A stretch of DNA of 64,000 bases from assembly GCF_023734135.1 (NCBI RefSeq), contig NZ_AP025730.1:3100001-3164000 (forward strand). Direction: 5' to 3'. The stretch is from Sphaerotilus microaerophilus (GTDB lineage Bacteria; Pseudomonadota; Gammaproteobacteria; Burkholderiales; Burkholderiaceae_C). Under the pieces are notes generated by a model, which had not been told where the DNA came from, ran no database searches, and saw only the letters and a program-made list of their open reading frames with translations. A program made the position numbers and the translations under genes. Below are positions 1 to 16,577 of the stretch, piece after piece; position 1 is the first letter of the stretch, and every line of letters begins with the position of its first letter.

Positions 1-705
1 GCGGTGTCGGCGCTGACGGGCCGCATCAAGAACGCCAACTCGCTGGCCCTGAACGGCCAGGACCTTCAGCAGGACCTGGAGCAGCGCCTGCAGCGGCCGG
101 TGCGGCTGCAAAACGATGCCAACTGCCTGGCGGTCAGCGAGGCGGTGGACGGCGCCGGGGCCGGCGTGGCGATGGTGCTGGGCGTGATCCTGGGCACCGG
201 CTCAGGGGCCGGCATCGCGATCGACGGTCGCGCCTGGCGCGGCTGCAACAGCGTCGGCGGCGAATGGGGCCACAACCCGCTGCCCTGGCTGCGGGCCGAG
301 TGGGGCGAGTGGCCCGGCCCGGCCTGCTGGTGCGGGCAATCCGGCTGCATCGAGGCCTGGGTCAGCGGCCCCGGGTGGGCCGCGGCGCACCTGCGCGAGA
401 CGGGCCATGCCTGCTCCACCGAGCAGATCGTGGCGGCGATGCGCGCTGGCGACGCCCAGGCGCGCGAGGGCTTCGAGCGCCAGGCCGACCGGCTGGCGCG
501 TGCGCTGGCGCACGTCATCAACCTGCTGGACCCCGAGGTGATCGTGCTCGGCGGCGGCCTGAGCAACGTCAGCGAGCTCTACGAGGCGGTCCCGGCGCGC
601 TGGGGCGCCTATGTCTTTTCGGACGCGGTCCAGACCGCACTGCGCCCGGCCCGGCATGGCGACTCGTCCGGCGTGCGCGGCGCCGCCTGGCTGTGGCGAC
701 CCTGA
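1..705 (+). CDS. mak: Fructokinase, ROK family (5' truncated by window edge)
   Basis: Sugar kinase of the ROK family, phosphorylating fructose (mannose as a minor substrate) with ATP in the cytoplasm. The reading frame is open from base 1, so the start and the N-terminal phosphate-binding motif lie upstream; about 65 residues are missing compared with a usual 300-residue protein. Visible landmarks are VKNAN-like IKNANS, the ANDANC stretch with the catalytic Asp, GVILGTGSGAG, GGEWGHNPLPW, and the zinc-binding ROK signature CWCGQSGCIE beginning about 106 codons into the visible part. The C-terminus HGDSSGVRGAAWLW matches from memory the enterobacterial Mak enzyme almost word for word, which is why I prefer Mak over GlcNAc or glucose kinase. 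It converges on the SPFH gene with a 41-bp gap. Confidence 0.88.
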   Translation, partial: AVSALTGRIKNANSLALNGQDLQQDLEQRLQRPVRLQNDANCLAVSEAVDGAGAGVAMVLGVILGTGSGAGIAIDGRAWRGCNSVGGEWGHNPLPWLRAEWGEWPGPACWCGQSGCIEAWVSGPGWAAAHLRETGHACSTEQIVAAMRAGDAQAREGFERQADRLARALAHVINLLDPEVIVLGGGLSNVSELYEAVPARWGAYVFSDAVQTALRPARHGDSSGVRGAAWLWRP

Positions 706-746
706 TTCGACCCTGACCTGAAACCGAAGCGGCGGCCGGGTCCGGC

Positions 747-1664
747 TCAGCCGCCGGCCTTGCCCGCCTTCAGCAGCGTCATCGCGGTGCCCACCAGCGC
801 CGAAACCTCGCCCATGTGGCCCGGCACGATCATGGTGTTGTTCTTCTGCGCCAGTTGCGCGTAGGCCTCGACGGCCTTCTCGGCGACCTTTAACTGCACG
901 GCCTGCTCCCCGCCAGGCTGCTGGATGGCCGCGGCGATCTGCCGGATGGCAGCGGCGCTGGCCTCGGCCACGGCCAGGATGGCGGCGGCCTGGCCCTGGG
1001 CCTGGTTGATCTCGGCCTGCTTCTGGCCTTCGGAGCGGGCGATGTAGGCCTCGCGCTCGCCGGTGGCGATGTTGATCTGCTCCTGGCGCCGGCCCTCGGA
1101 GGCGGCGATCAGGGCCCGCTTGCCGCGCTCGGCGGTGATCTGCGCCTGCATCGCGTGCAGGATCTCGGCCGGCGGGGTCAGGTCCTTGATCTCGTAGCGC
1201 AGCACCTTGACGCCCCAGTTGGAGGCGGCCTCGTCGAGCGCGCTGACCACCTGGGCGTTGATCATCTCGCGCTCTTCGAAGGTGCGGTCCAGCTCCATGC
1301 GGCCAATCACGCTGCGCAGCGTGGTCTGCGCCAACTGGGTGATCGCCATCACGTAGTTGCTGCTGCCGTAGCTGGCGCGCATCGGGTCAGTGACCTGGAA
1401 GTAGAGGATGCCGTCCACCTGCAGCTGGGTGTTGTCCTTGGTGATGCAGACCTGGCTGGGCACGTCCAGCGGGATTTCCTTGAGCGAGTGCCGGTAGGCC
1501 ACCTGGTCCACGAAGGGCACCAGGAAGTTCAGGCCGGGCGCCAGCGTGGCGTTGAACTTGCCCAGGCGCTCGACCACCCAGGCGTGCTGCTGGGGCACGA
1601 CCTTGACTGAGCGCACGACGAAGAGCACCGCGATGCCGAGCAGGAGGAAGGCGACGAGTTCCAT
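747..1664 (-). CDS. qmcA: SPFH/Band 7 membrane protein, QmcA-like (stomatin family)
   Basis: Membrane-anchored scaffold protein of the SPFH (prohibitin/stomatin) superfamily, expected to form oligomers at the cytoplasmic membrane. The 305-residue product starts MELVAFLLLG, with one hydrophobic anchor (about residues 3-20), followed by the SPFH core (QQHAWVVERLGKFNATLAPGLN, then VPFVDQVAYRH) and an Ala/Glu/Gln-rich coiled-coil (about 185-255) of the type that drives oligomerisation. A longer in-frame extension upstream exists, but it runs through the nfeD gene and is compositionally unlike a protein, so I use the ATG at 1664. nfeD lies 31 bp upstream on the same strand; NfeD-SPFH pairs are a known co-operating membrane unit. 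The exact cellular role is not established from sequence. Confidence 0.88.
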   Translation of the reverse strand: MELVAFLLLGIAVLFVVRSVKVVPQQHAWVVERLGKFNATLAPGLNFLVPFVDQVAYRHSLKEIPLDVPSQVCITKDNTQLQVDGILYFQVTDPMRASYGSSNYVMAITQLAQTTLRSVIGRMELDRTFEEREMINAQVVSALDEAASNWGVKVLRYEIKDLTPPAEILHAMQAQITAERGKRALIAASEGRRQEQINIATGEREAYIARSEGQKQAEINQAQGQAAAILAVAEASAAAIRQIAAAIQQPGGEQAVQLKVAEKAVEAYAQLAQKNNTMIVPGHMGEVSALVGTAMTLLKAGKAGG

Positions 1665-1695
1665 GGTGGATTCCGTTCGGTGGTGAAGGGGCCGT

Positions 1696-2118
1696 TCAGC
1701 GGCCGAGCAGCAGCACATTGCCGTCGAGCGCGCGGATGACGTGCTCGCCCGGCTCCGGCGGACCGCCCCCGGCCCAGCGGGCCTGCCAATCGGCCCCCCG
1801 GTAGTGCACATGCGTGCGCCCGGCGGCGTCCCAGGCAGTGACCATGACGTGCTCGCCGACATCGAGCTGGATGTCGTGGTTGGCGCCAGGGGCGGGCGGC
1901 GCAGGCTGCCTCGCCCGGTACAGGTGCCAGGCCACCACAGCCGCGCCGCCCACCAGCGCGGCAGTCAGCAGCTGGGCGCTCAGGGCCAGACCGGCATGGG
2001 CGGCCAGGGCGCCGCCGGCCAGGCCCAGTGACACCATCAGCAGGTAGAACGTGCCGGTGGTCAGTTCGGCCAGCACCAGCATGGCGGTGGCGATCCACCA
2101 GAGGACGGCAGGCGACAT
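1696..2118 (-). CDS. NfeD-like membrane protein
   Basis: Partner of the SPFH protein encoded just downstream. The 140-residue product has two or three membrane segments (about 3-25 and 28-65: SPAVLWWIATAMLVLAEL, MVSLGLAGGALAAHAGLAL, LLTAALVGGAAVVAWHLY) and a C-terminal OB-fold-like NfeD domain (HDIQLDVGEHVMVTAW ... GEHVIRALDGNVLLLG). The start at 2118 is chosen because AAGGAG lies about 8 bases before that ATG; an in-frame ATG further upstream adds a Pro/Arg-rich stretch without a ribosome site. First gene of a two-gene operon, divergent from the decarboxylase gene across a 228-bp gap. Function by analogy: assembly or quality control of membrane complexes together with SPFH proteins. Confidence 0.85.
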   Translation of the reverse strand: MSPAVLWWIATAMLVLAELTTGTFYLLMVSLGLAGGALAAHAGLALSAQLLTAALVGGAAVVAWHLYRARQPAPPAPGANHDIQLDVGEHVMVTAWDAAGRTHVHYRGADWQARWAGGGPPEPGEHVIRALDGNVLLLGR

Positions 2119-2346
2119 CGGCGCTCCTTGGCCCGCGGCACCGCGGCTGCGGCACGGCCCGGGCATGCCGGGGCAGTGTACGCCCGGGCTCCTCCGTATT
2201 GACACTCAGGGGCGACGGGCCGTTGGATGCCTGTCGGGGTGTTGGTGGTCGTCATGGAAATGCCGCGGCATGGGCCTACACTGCGCGCCTTGTTTTCCCG
2301 CGGCGGTGGACCCGCCGCGACCTCGTTGTCTTTGCCGAACACCGCC

Positions 2347-4605
2347 ATGCAGCGCTTTCATTTCCCCATCGTCATCATCGACGAGGACTTCCGCTCGGAA
2401 AACACCTCGGGCCTGGGCATCCGGGCCCTGGCGCAGGCGATCGAGAAGGAGGGTTTCGAGGTGCTGGGCGCCACGAGCTATGGCGACCTGAGCCAGTTCG
2501 CTCAGCAGCAGAGCCGTGCCGGCGCCTTCATCCTCTCGATCGACGACGAGGAGTTCACCCCCGGCCCCGAGCTCGACCCCGCGGTGCTGAGTCTGCGCAA
2601 GTTCATCGAGGAGATCCGCTGGCGCAACGCCGACATTCCGATCTACATCTACGGCGAGACGCGCACCAGCCAGCACATCCCGAACGACATCCTGCGCGAG
2701 CTGCACGGCTTCATCCACATGTTCGAGGACACGCCGGAGTTCGTGGCGCGCCACATCATCCGCGAGTCCAAGAGCTACCTCGACGGGCTGGCGCCGCCCT
2801 TCTTCAAGGAGCTGATGGACTACGCCCAGGACGGCTCCTACTCCTGGCACTGCCCGGGGCACTCGGGTGGCGTGGCCTTCCTGAAGAGCCCGGTGGGGCA
2901 GATGTTCCATCAGTTCTTCGGCGAGAACATGCTGCGCGCGGACGTGTGCAACGCCGTCGAGGAACTGGGCCAGCTGCTCGACCACACCGGTCCGGTGGCG
3001 CAGAGCGAGCGCAATGCGGCGCGCATCTTCAACGCCGACCACTGCTTCTTCGTCACCAACGGCACCAGCACCTCGAACAAGATGGTCTGGCACCACACGG
3101 TGGCCCCGGGCGACGTGGTGGTGGTGGACCGCAACTGCCACAAGTCCATCCTGCATTCGATCATCATGACCGGGGCGGTCCCCGTGTTCATGACGCCTAC
3201 GCGCAACCACTACGGCATCATCGGGCCGATCCCGCAGAGTGAATTCACCCGCGAGGCCATCGAGGCCAAGATCGCCGCCAACCCGCTGCTGGCCGGCGTC
3301 GATGCGAAGGCGGTCAAGCCGCGCATCCTGACGCTGACGCAGAGCACCTACGACGGCGTGCTCTACAACACCGAGACCATCAAGCAGATGGTCGACGGCT
3401 GGATCCCCAACCTGCACTTCGACGAGGCCTGGCTGCCGCACGCGGCCTTCCACGGCTTCTACGGCAGCTACCACGCGATGGGCAAGAAGCGCGCGCGGCC
3501 GAAGGAGGCGGTGGTCTATGCCACCCAGTCCACCCACAAGCTGCTGGCCGGCATCAGCCAGGCCTCGCAGGTGCTGGTGCAGGACTCGCAGACGGTGCAG
3601 CTGGACCGCCACCTCTTCAACGAGGCCTACCTGATGCACAGCTCCACCAGCCCGCAGTACGCGATCATCGCTTCGTGCGATGTCGCCGCGGCGATGATGG
3701 AGCCCCCGGGCGGCACCGCGCTGGTCGAGGAGAGCATCAAGGAGGCGCTGGACTTCCGCCGCGCGATGCGCAAGGTCGAGGACGAGTTCGGTCTCGACTG
3801 GTGGTTCAAGGTCTGGGGACCGGAAGCGCTGGCCCCGGAGGGCATCGGCCGGGCGGATGGCTGGATGCTGCATGCCAACGAGAATTGGCATGGCTTTGGC
3901 GATATCGCCCCGGGCTTCAACATGCTGGACCCGATCAAGTCCACCCTGATCACGCCGGGGTTGGACATGTCGGGCGACTTCGCCGAGACCGGCATCCCGG
4001 CAGCGATCGTCACCAAGTACCTGGCCGAGCACGGCGTGGTGGTGGAGAAGACGGGGCTGTACTCCTTCTTCATCATGTTCACCATCGGCATCACCAAGGG
4101 CCGCTGGAACACGCTGCTGACCGCGCTGCAGCAGTTCAAGGACGACTACGACCGCAACCAGCCGATCTGGCGCATCCTGCCGGAGTTCGCCGCCAAGTTC
4201 CCGATGTACGAGCGCATGGGCCTGCGCGACCTCTGCCAGGCGATCCACCAGAGCTACGCCCAGGGCGACATCGCACGGCTGACCACCGAGGTGTACCTGT
4301 CGGACGTCGAGCCGGCGATGAAGCCCAGCGAGGCCTACGCCCACATCGCCCACCGCAAGACCGAGCGGGTGGAAATCGACCAGCTCGAAGGGCGCATCAC
4401 CACCGCGCTGCTCACGCCCTACCCGCCGGGCATCCCGCTGCTGATCCCGGGCGAGCGTTTCAACAAGCGCATCGTCGACTACCTGCGCTTCACCCGCGCC
4501 TTCAACGATCGCTTCCCGGGCTTCCACACCGACGTGCACGGCCTGGTCGAGCAGGACCTGGGGGCCGGGCTGCGGCGCTACTACGTCGATTGCGTGGCGC
4601 AGTGA
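2347..4605 (+). CDS. Orn/Lys/Arg decarboxylase, PLP-dependent (752 aa)
   Basis: Fold-type I PLP enzyme that decarboxylates a basic amino acid to a polyamine precursor or diamine while consuming a proton; used in acid resistance and polyamine supply. Domains: N-terminal receiver-like wing (residues 1-135, IVIIDEDFRSENTSGLGIR), core aminotransferase fold with HCPGHSGG, VTNGTSTSNKM, DRNCHKS, FDEAWL and the PLP-lysine motif STHKLLAGISQAS (Schiff-base Lys at 398), then the C-terminal domain with TPYPPGIPLLIPGE. Length and motif order fit the arginine/lysine type; the substrate cannot be told from sequence. Start at 2347 gives a clean family N-terminus; an 8-bp GC-rich inverted repeat (2299-2319) lies in the presumed 5' UTR. 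A second, shorter paralogue is at 53.2-55.2 kb. Confidence 0.9.
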   Translation: MQRFHFPIVIIDEDFRSENTSGLGIRALAQAIEKEGFEVLGATSYGDLSQFAQQQSRAGAFILSIDDEEFTPGPELDPAVLSLRKFIEEIRWRNADIPIYIYGETRTSQHIPNDILRELHGFIHMFEDTPEFVARHIIRESKSYLDGLAPPFFKELMDYAQDGSYSWHCPGHSGGVAFLKSPVGQMFHQFFGENMLRADVCNAVEELGQLLDHTGPVAQSERNAARIFNADHCFFVTNGTSTSNKMVWHHTVAPGDVVVVDRNCHKSILHSIIMTGAVPVFMTPTRNHYGIIGPIPQSEFTREAIEAKIAANPLLAGVDAKAVKPRILTLTQSTYDGVLYNTETIKQMVDGWIPNLHFDEAWLPHAAFHGFYGSYHAMGKKRARPKEAVVYATQSTHKLLAGISQASQVLVQDSQTVQLDRHLFNEAYLMHSSTSPQYAIIASCDVAAAMMEPPGGTALVEESIKEALDFRRAMRKVEDEFGLDWWFKVWGPEALAPEGIGRADGWMLHANENWHGFGDIAPGFNMLDPIKSTLITPGLDMSGDFAETGIPAAIVTKYLAEHGVVVEKTGLYSFFIMFTIGITKGRWNTLLTALQQFKDDYDRNQPIWRILPEFAAKFPMYERMGLRDLCQAIHQSYAQGDIARLTTEVYLSDVEPAMKPSEAYAHIAHRKTERVEIDQLEGRITTALLTPYPPGIPLLIPGERFNKRIVDYLRFTRAFNDRFPGFHTDVHGLVEQDLGAGLRRYYVDCVAQ

Positions 4606-4734
4606 GGGCCGCTCCCCGGTGGCAGAGGCATTGCTGAAGCGCGGCGGCGCGTCGACTTGCGACAGCTCAGGTCGATGTGCGACCGGCCCCGGGTTACAGC
4701 GGATTACATGGCAAGATCGTTTCCACCCACGCTC

Positions 4735-6974
4735 ATGACACCTTCCATGCCTGCAGCCAGACACGATCCCGCGTTCCTCGACGACGACAACCTGCAGGCC
4801 CTGCTGCAGGCCCGTCATGGCGATCCCTTCTCGGTGCTTGGCATGCACCAGGCCGGGGAGGCCGTTGTCGTGCGTGCCCTGCTGCCGGGCGCCCATGCCG
4901 TGACCGTGCTGGACGCGCGCGGCCGCCGGGTGGCCGACCTGCAGCGCCTGGCGGGCACGCCGCTGTTCGCCGCCGTGATGCCGCGGCGGCGCAACCCCTT
5001 TGCCTACCGCCTGCGCGTGACCTGGGAGGGCCCCAACGGCGAGCCCGCCCACGCGCTGGACATGGAGGATGCCTACCGCTTTCCGCCGCTGATCGGCGAG
5101 ATGGACATCTGGCTGCTCGCCGAAGGCACCCACCAGCGCCCCTATGAGTGGATGGGCGCGCACCTGAACACCGTGGACGGCGTCGAGGGCACGCGCTTCG
5201 CCGTCTGGGCGCCCAGCGCCCGGCGCGTCTCGGTGGTGGGCGACTTCAACCAGTGGGACGGCCGCCGCCACATGATGCGGCTGCGCCACGAGTGCGGTGT
5301 GTGGGAGCTGTTCCTGCCACAGGTGGGCGAGGGCGATCTCTACAAGTTCGAGATCCTTGGCGCCGATGGCGAGTTGCACGTCAAGGCCGACCCCTTCGCC
5401 TTCCATGCCGAGGTGCGCCCGCAGACCGCTTCGTCGGTGCAGCGCCTGCTGCCCGGCCTGGCCGGCAGTGCGGAGCGCCAGCGCGCCAATGCGCTGGACG
5501 CGCCCATCAGCGTCTACGAGGTGCACCTGGGCTCCTGGCGCCGCGGCCCCGAGGGGCGCTGGCTGACCTACCGCGAGCTGGCCGAGCAGCTGGTGCCCTA
5601 CGTCCGCGACCTGGGGTTCACCCACCTGGAACTCATGCCGGTGCACGAGCACCCCTTTGACGGCTCCTGGGGCTACCAACCCACCGGCCTGTATGCGCCG
5701 ACCTCGCGCTTTGGTACGCCGGCCGATTTCCGCGCCTTCGTCGAAGCGGCCCACGCCGCCGGCCTGGGGGTGATCCTGGACTGGGTGCCGGCGCACTTCC
5801 CCAGCGACGCCCACGGCCTGGCGAAGTTCGATGGCACCTGCCTGTACGAGCACGCCGACCCGCGCGAGGGCTTCCACCAGGACTGGAACACGCTGATCTA
5901 CAACTACGGCCGCACCGAGGTGCGCAGCTACCTGGTCGGCAACGCGCTGTACTGGATCGAGCGCTACGGCATTGACGGCCTGCGCGTGGACGCGGTGGCC
6001 TCGATGCTCTACCGCGACTACAGCCGCAAGGAGGGCGAGTGGATCCCGAACCGCTACGGTGGGCGCGAGAACCTGGAGGCCATCGAGTTCCTGCGGCGCA
6101 TGAACCGCACCGTGGGCGTGGTGCGGCCGGAGGCGATCACGCTGGCCGAGGAGTCCACCGCCTTCCCGTCGGTGACCCGCCCGCCCAGTGACGACCTGCA
6201 GGGCGGCGGCCTGGGCTTCCACTTCAAGTGGAACATGGGCTGGATGAACGACACGCTGAGCTACTTCGCCCACGAGCCGGTGCACCGCGTCCATCACCAC
6301 GACCAGATCCGCTTCTCGCTGGTCTATGCGTTCAGCGAGAACTTCATGCTGCCGCTCTCGCACGACGAGGTGGTGCACGGCAAGGGCTCGCTGATCGGCA
6401 AGATGCCGGGCGACGACTGGCAGAAGTTTGCCAACCTGCGCGCCTACTACGGCTTCATGTGGAGCCACCCGGGCAAGAAGCTGCTCTTCATGGGCTGCGA
6501 GCTTGGCCAGTGGCGCGAGTGGGACGCCGAGTCCAGCCTGGACTGGCACCTGCTCGACGAGCCCTCGCCCAACCAGGCCCGCCACGCGGGGCTGCAGCGC
6601 CTGGTGCGCGACCTCAACCTGGTGATGCGCGCCGAGCCGGCCCTGCACCAGCTGGACGTGAGCCCCGAGGGCTTCGACTGGATCAGCCACGATGACGCCC
6701 AGCACTCGGTGCTGGCATTCCAGCGCCGTGCCCGTGACAGCCGGCCGGTCGTGGTGGTGTGCAACTTCACCCCGGTGCCCCGCCTGGGCTGGCGCATCGG
6801 CGTGCCCTACGCCGGCACCTGGCGGGAGCTGATCAACAGCGACGACGAGGTCTACGGTGGCTCCGGCGTGGGCAACGGCGCGATGGCCAGCACGGCGGGC
6901 GACTGGCAGGGCCAGGGGCAGTCGATCGTGCTCGACCTGCCGCCGCTGGCGACGGTGATGCTGGTGTGTGGGCA

Positions 6975-6978
<4 letters not shown>
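4735..6978 (+). CDS. glgB: 1,4-alpha-glucan branching enzyme
   Basis: GH13 enzyme that cuts alpha-1,4-glucan chains and re-attaches them as alpha-1,6 branches during glycogen synthesis. Domains: N1/CBM48 modules ([42 protein letters not shown]), the (beta/alpha)8 barrel with conserved regions [21 protein letters not shown] (nucleophile Asp419), LAEESTAFP (Glu472/473) and [14 protein letters not shown], then a C-terminal beta domain. About 747 residues, close to the usual 730. The start is uncertain: ATGs at 4708, 4735 and 4747 are all in frame and none has a strong Shine-Dalgarno; 4735 or 4747 fit family length best. Leads the glycogen cluster; its stop overlaps the glgX start (GTGA). Confidence 0.95.
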
Positions 6979-10922
<3,944 letters not shown>

Positions 10923-11046
10923 GCCCCCTGCGGGGCACGCCCTGGCGGCCGGTGGATGCCGGCTGGCGGAGGAGGGCGCGCCCGGTGCTGCACCTGCAGC
11001 AAGACACCAGCTTCGACTCACAGAAACGCAAGCAAGAGGAGTACCC

Positions 11047-12330
11047 ATGGACATCACCGGTTCCGCCCACAGCCGCACGCTGGCACGCCGCACCCTCGCG
11101 CTGGTGCTGGCCGGCGGGCGCGGCTCGCGCCTGAAGGCCCTGACCGACCGCCGTGCCAAGCCGGCCGTGCACTTTGGCGGCAAGTTCCGCATCATCGACT
11201 TCGCGCTGTCGAACTGCATCAACTCGGGCATGCGCCGCATCGGCGTGATCACCCAGTACAAGTCGCACTCCCTGCTGCGCCACCTGCAGCGCGGCTGGAG
11301 CTTCATGCGCAACGAGCTCAACGAGTTCGTCGACCTGCTGCCTGCGCAGCAGCGCGTGGACGATGAGAGCTGGTACCGCGGCACCGCGGACGCGATTTAC
11401 CAGAACCTGGACATCATCCGCAACTCCAAGCCGCCCGAGTACATCGTGGTGCTCGCGGGTGACCACATCTACAAGATGGACTACTCCATCATGCTGGCCG
11501 ACCACGTCGAGAGCGGGCGCAGCGTGACGGTGGGCTGCATCGAGGTGCCGCGCGAGGAGGCCAAGGGCTTCGGCGTGATGGCGATCAACGAGCAGCGCCA
11601 GATCGTCGAGTTCGTCGAGAAGCCGGCCAACCCGCCCGCCATGCCCGGCAACCCCGACATGGCGCTGGCCAGCATGGGCATCTACGTCTTCTCGGCCGAC
11701 TACCTGTACCGACTGCTGGAGGAGGACGCGGCCGACCCGGATTCGGAACACGACTTCGGCAAGAACCTGATCCCGAAGGCGGTATCCGAGGGCCAGGCGC
11801 TGGCGCACCCCTTCTCGATGTCGGCGCTGGCCAATCCGCCGTACTCGCGCCCCTACTGGCGCGATGTCGGCACGGTCGACGCCTACTGGGCGGCCAACCT
11901 GGACCTGGCTTCGACCACGCCCGAGCTGAACATGTACGACCAGGACTGGCCGATCTGGACCTACCAGGAGCAGCTCGCCCCGGCCAAGTTCGTGCATGAC
12001 GAGGACGGGCGCCGCGGCGAGGCGATCAACTCGCTGGTCTCCGGCGGCTGCATCGTCTCCGGCGCCACGGTGCGCAACTCGGTGCTGTTCTCCAACGTGC
12101 TGGTGCGCTCGTACGGCCAGATCGACGGCGCGGTGGTGCTGCCCGACGTGCAGATCGGTCGCAACTGCCGGCTGCGCAACGTGGTGATCGACCGGCGCTG
12201 CAAGCTGCCCGAGGGGCTGGTGGTCGGCGAGGACCCAGTGGAAGACGCTCGCCGTTTCCACCGCACCGAGAACGGCGTGGTGCTGGTCACGCGCCGCATG
12301 CTCGCGGCGTTGGACAATCCGGCCGCTTGA
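11047..12330 (+). CDS. glgC: Glucose-1-phosphate adenylyltransferase (ADP-glucose pyrophosphorylase)
   Basis: Makes ADP-glucose from ATP and glucose-1-phosphate, the committed and allosterically regulated step of bacterial glycogen synthesis. 427 residues. Nucleotidyltransferase core: [38 protein letters not shown] is the classic pyrophosphorylase and allosteric region (it carries the Arg/Lys residues that sense fructose-1,6-bisphosphate or pyruvate in the family), followed by [23 protein letters not shown] and IVEFVEKPA; the left-handed beta-helix C-terminal domain begins near residue 315 ([19 protein letters not shown]). ATG at 11047 has a good AGAGGAG site. The 124-bp gap before it could hold an internal promoter, though I see no convincing hexamers. 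Confidence 0.96.
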   Translation: MDITGSAHSRTLARRTLALVLAGGRGSRLKALTDRRAKPAVHFGGKFRIIDFALSNCINSGMRRIGVITQYKSHSLLRHLQRGWSFMRNELNEFVDLLPAQQRVDDESWYRGTADAIYQNLDIIRNSKPPEYIVVLAGDHIYKMDYSIMLADHVESGRSVTVGCIEVPREEAKGFGVMAINEQRQIVEFVEKPANPPAMPGNPDMALASMGIYVFSADYLYRLLEEDAADPDSEHDFGKNLIPKAVSEGQALAHPFSMSALANPPYSRPYWRDVGTVDAYWAANLDLASTTPELNMYDQDWPIWTYQEQLAPAKFVHDEDGRRGEAINSLVSGGCIVSGATVRNSVLFSNVLVRSYGQIDGAVVLPDVQIGRNCRLRNVVIDRRCKLPEGLVVGEDPVEDARRFHRTENGVVLVTRRMLAALDNPAA

Positions 12331-12363
12331 CCCCTGGATACCTGAAACGGGAGCGTTGAAACC

Positions 12364-13812
12364 ATGCGTGTGCTGCAGGTCTGTGCCGAGATCTTTCCGC
12401 TGCTCAAGACGGGCGGCCTGGCCGACGTGGCCGGGGCGCTGCCCCTGGCGCTGCGGCCCCTCGGCGCTGACATGCGCGTGCTGCTGCCGGGCTTCGAGGC
12501 CATCCTGAATGGCCTCGAAGACGCGGCGGTGGTGGCCGAGTTGCACCCGCCTGGCGGCATGCACCTGGCCCGCGGCGCGCGGCTGCTGTACGGCCGGCTG
12601 CCCCGGTGCGACCTGCAGGCCTACGTGATCGATGCGCCGGCCTACTACCGCCGCGGCGGCGGTCCCTACGACGACCACGGCGACAACCACCTGCGCTTCG
12701 GCCTGCTCGGCTGGGTGGCGGCCGCGCTGGCCCAGGGGTTGGACGGCTTCTGGCAGCCCGAGGTGGTGCACGCGCACGACTGGCATGCCGCGCTGGCGCC
12801 GGCCTACCTGCGCGCGGCCGAGCAGGCCCTGCACCGTCGCCTGGCCCGCACGGTCTACACCGTGCACAACCTGGCCTACCAGGGCATGTACGGCGCGCAG
12901 CGGTTCGGTGACCTGGGGCTGCCAGGACACTTCTATGGGGTGCAGGGCGTGGAGTTCCATGGCCACGTCAACTTCATGAAGGCCGGCCTGTACTTTGCCG
13001 ACCGCATCACCACGGTCAGCCCAAGCTACGCGCGCGAGATCCAGAGCCCCGAGCAGGGCTGCGGGCTGGATGGCCTGCTGCGCTCGCGCATGATGTCGCT
13101 GTCGGGCATCCTGAACGGCGTCGATCCGGCGGTCTGGCACCCTGCCACGGATGCGTACATCGCGGCGCCCTACGACGCCGACCACCTCGACGGCAAGGCC
13201 GCCTGCAAGGCCGCGCTGCAGGCCGAACTGGGGCTGGCGCAGGACCCGCTGCGGCCGCTGGCCTGCGTGGTGAGCCGCCTGGCCGAGCAGAAGGGCCTGC
13301 ACCTGGTGCTTCAGGCGCTGCCGCGCTTGGTCGAGGCGGGCGGGCAATTCGCCCTGCTCGGCTCGGGCGATGCCTGGATGGAAGCGGCCTTCCGCGAGCT
13401 GGCGCAGGCACACCCGCAGGCGGTGTCGGTGCGCATCGGCTACGACGAGCCCTTTGCCCACCGGCTGATCGCCGGCAGCGACGTGATCCTGGTGCCCTCG
13501 CGCTACGAACCCTGCGGCCTGACGCAGCTCTACGGGCTGCAGTACGGCACGCTGCCGCTGGTGCGTCGCGTGGGCGGCCTGGCCGACACGGTGGCCGACA
13601 CCCGGCTGGAAACGGTCGACCAGGACGCGACCGGCTTCGTGTTCGACGCCTTCGATGCCGACGCACTGGTCTGGGGCGCCCGACGCGCGTTGGCACTCTA
13701 CCGGCGCCCGGCCGACTGGCGCATCGTGCAGCAGCGCGGCATGCGCCAGTCCTGGGACTGGGGTGGCCCTGCACGCCAGTACCTGCAGCTGTACCGCTCG
13801 CTCAGCCACTGA
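12364..13812 (+). CDS. glgA: Glycogen synthase (GT5)
   Basis: Elongates alpha-1,4-glucan chains with ADP-glucose. 482 residues with a GT-B fold: N-terminal Rossmann domain carrying the ADP-glucose-binding KTGGLADV motif (Lys15), HAHDWHAALAP, TVYTVHNLAYQG, and a C-terminal domain with CVVSRLAEQKGLHLV and the conserved nucleotide-site EPCGLTQLYGLQYGTLPLVRRVGGLADTV. Downstream of glgC by 33 bp, so clearly co-transcribed. Length and motif order match typical proteobacterial GlgA of the GT5 family; no oddities. Confidence 0.96.
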   Translation: MRVLQVCAEIFPLLKTGGLADVAGALPLALRPLGADMRVLLPGFEAILNGLEDAAVVAELHPPGGMHLARGARLLYGRLPRCDLQAYVIDAPAYYRRGGGPYDDHGDNHLRFGLLGWVAAALAQGLDGFWQPEVVHAHDWHAALAPAYLRAAEQALHRRLARTVYTVHNLAYQGMYGAQRFGDLGLPGHFYGVQGVEFHGHVNFMKAGLYFADRITTVSPSYAREIQSPEQGCGLDGLLRSRMMSLSGILNGVDPAVWHPATDAYIAAPYDADHLDGKAACKAALQAELGLAQDPLRPLACVVSRLAEQKGLHLVLQALPRLVEAGGQFALLGSGDAWMEAAFRELAQAHPQAVSVRIGYDEPFAHRLIAGSDVILVPSRYEPCGLTQLYGLQYGTLPLVRRVGGLADTVADTRLETVDQDATGFVFDAFDADALVWGARRALALYRRPADWRIVQQRGMRQSWDWGGPARQYLQLYRSLSH

Positions 13813-13985
13813 GCGTGGCCGGCTGCGGCGGCCTGCCGCCCTTTGTACCCAATTCGTACCCCCCGATGGCGTGGCCGGCATGAGAATCGCATGCCTGCTC
13901 GCCTAGACTGCTGTCCGGTTTGGCCACCTGCCAGGCCGCGTCCAGCGTTCCCGTCCACGAGACCCGTTCCGAATCCGCCATCACC

Positions 13986-16478
<2,493 letters not shown>

Positions 16479-16491
16479 TGCCCGCAGCGCC

Positions 16492-16512
16492 CGGCTCCCC
16501 GCGCGGGAGCCG
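16492..16512. terminator. GC-rich hairpin between convergent glgP and sensor kinase
   Basis: Perfect 8-bp inverted repeat CGGCTCCC/GGGAGCCG with a 5-base loop, 14 bases after the glgP stop. No T-run follows on either strand, so it is a weak or Rho-assisted terminator candidate, or simply an mRNA 3'-end stabiliser. Confidence 0.4.
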
Positions 16513-16577
16513 CGGCGCGATGGGGTGTTCAGCGGCTGGCGCTGTATTGCCCGGGGGCGACTGGCCGCGGTGAACGG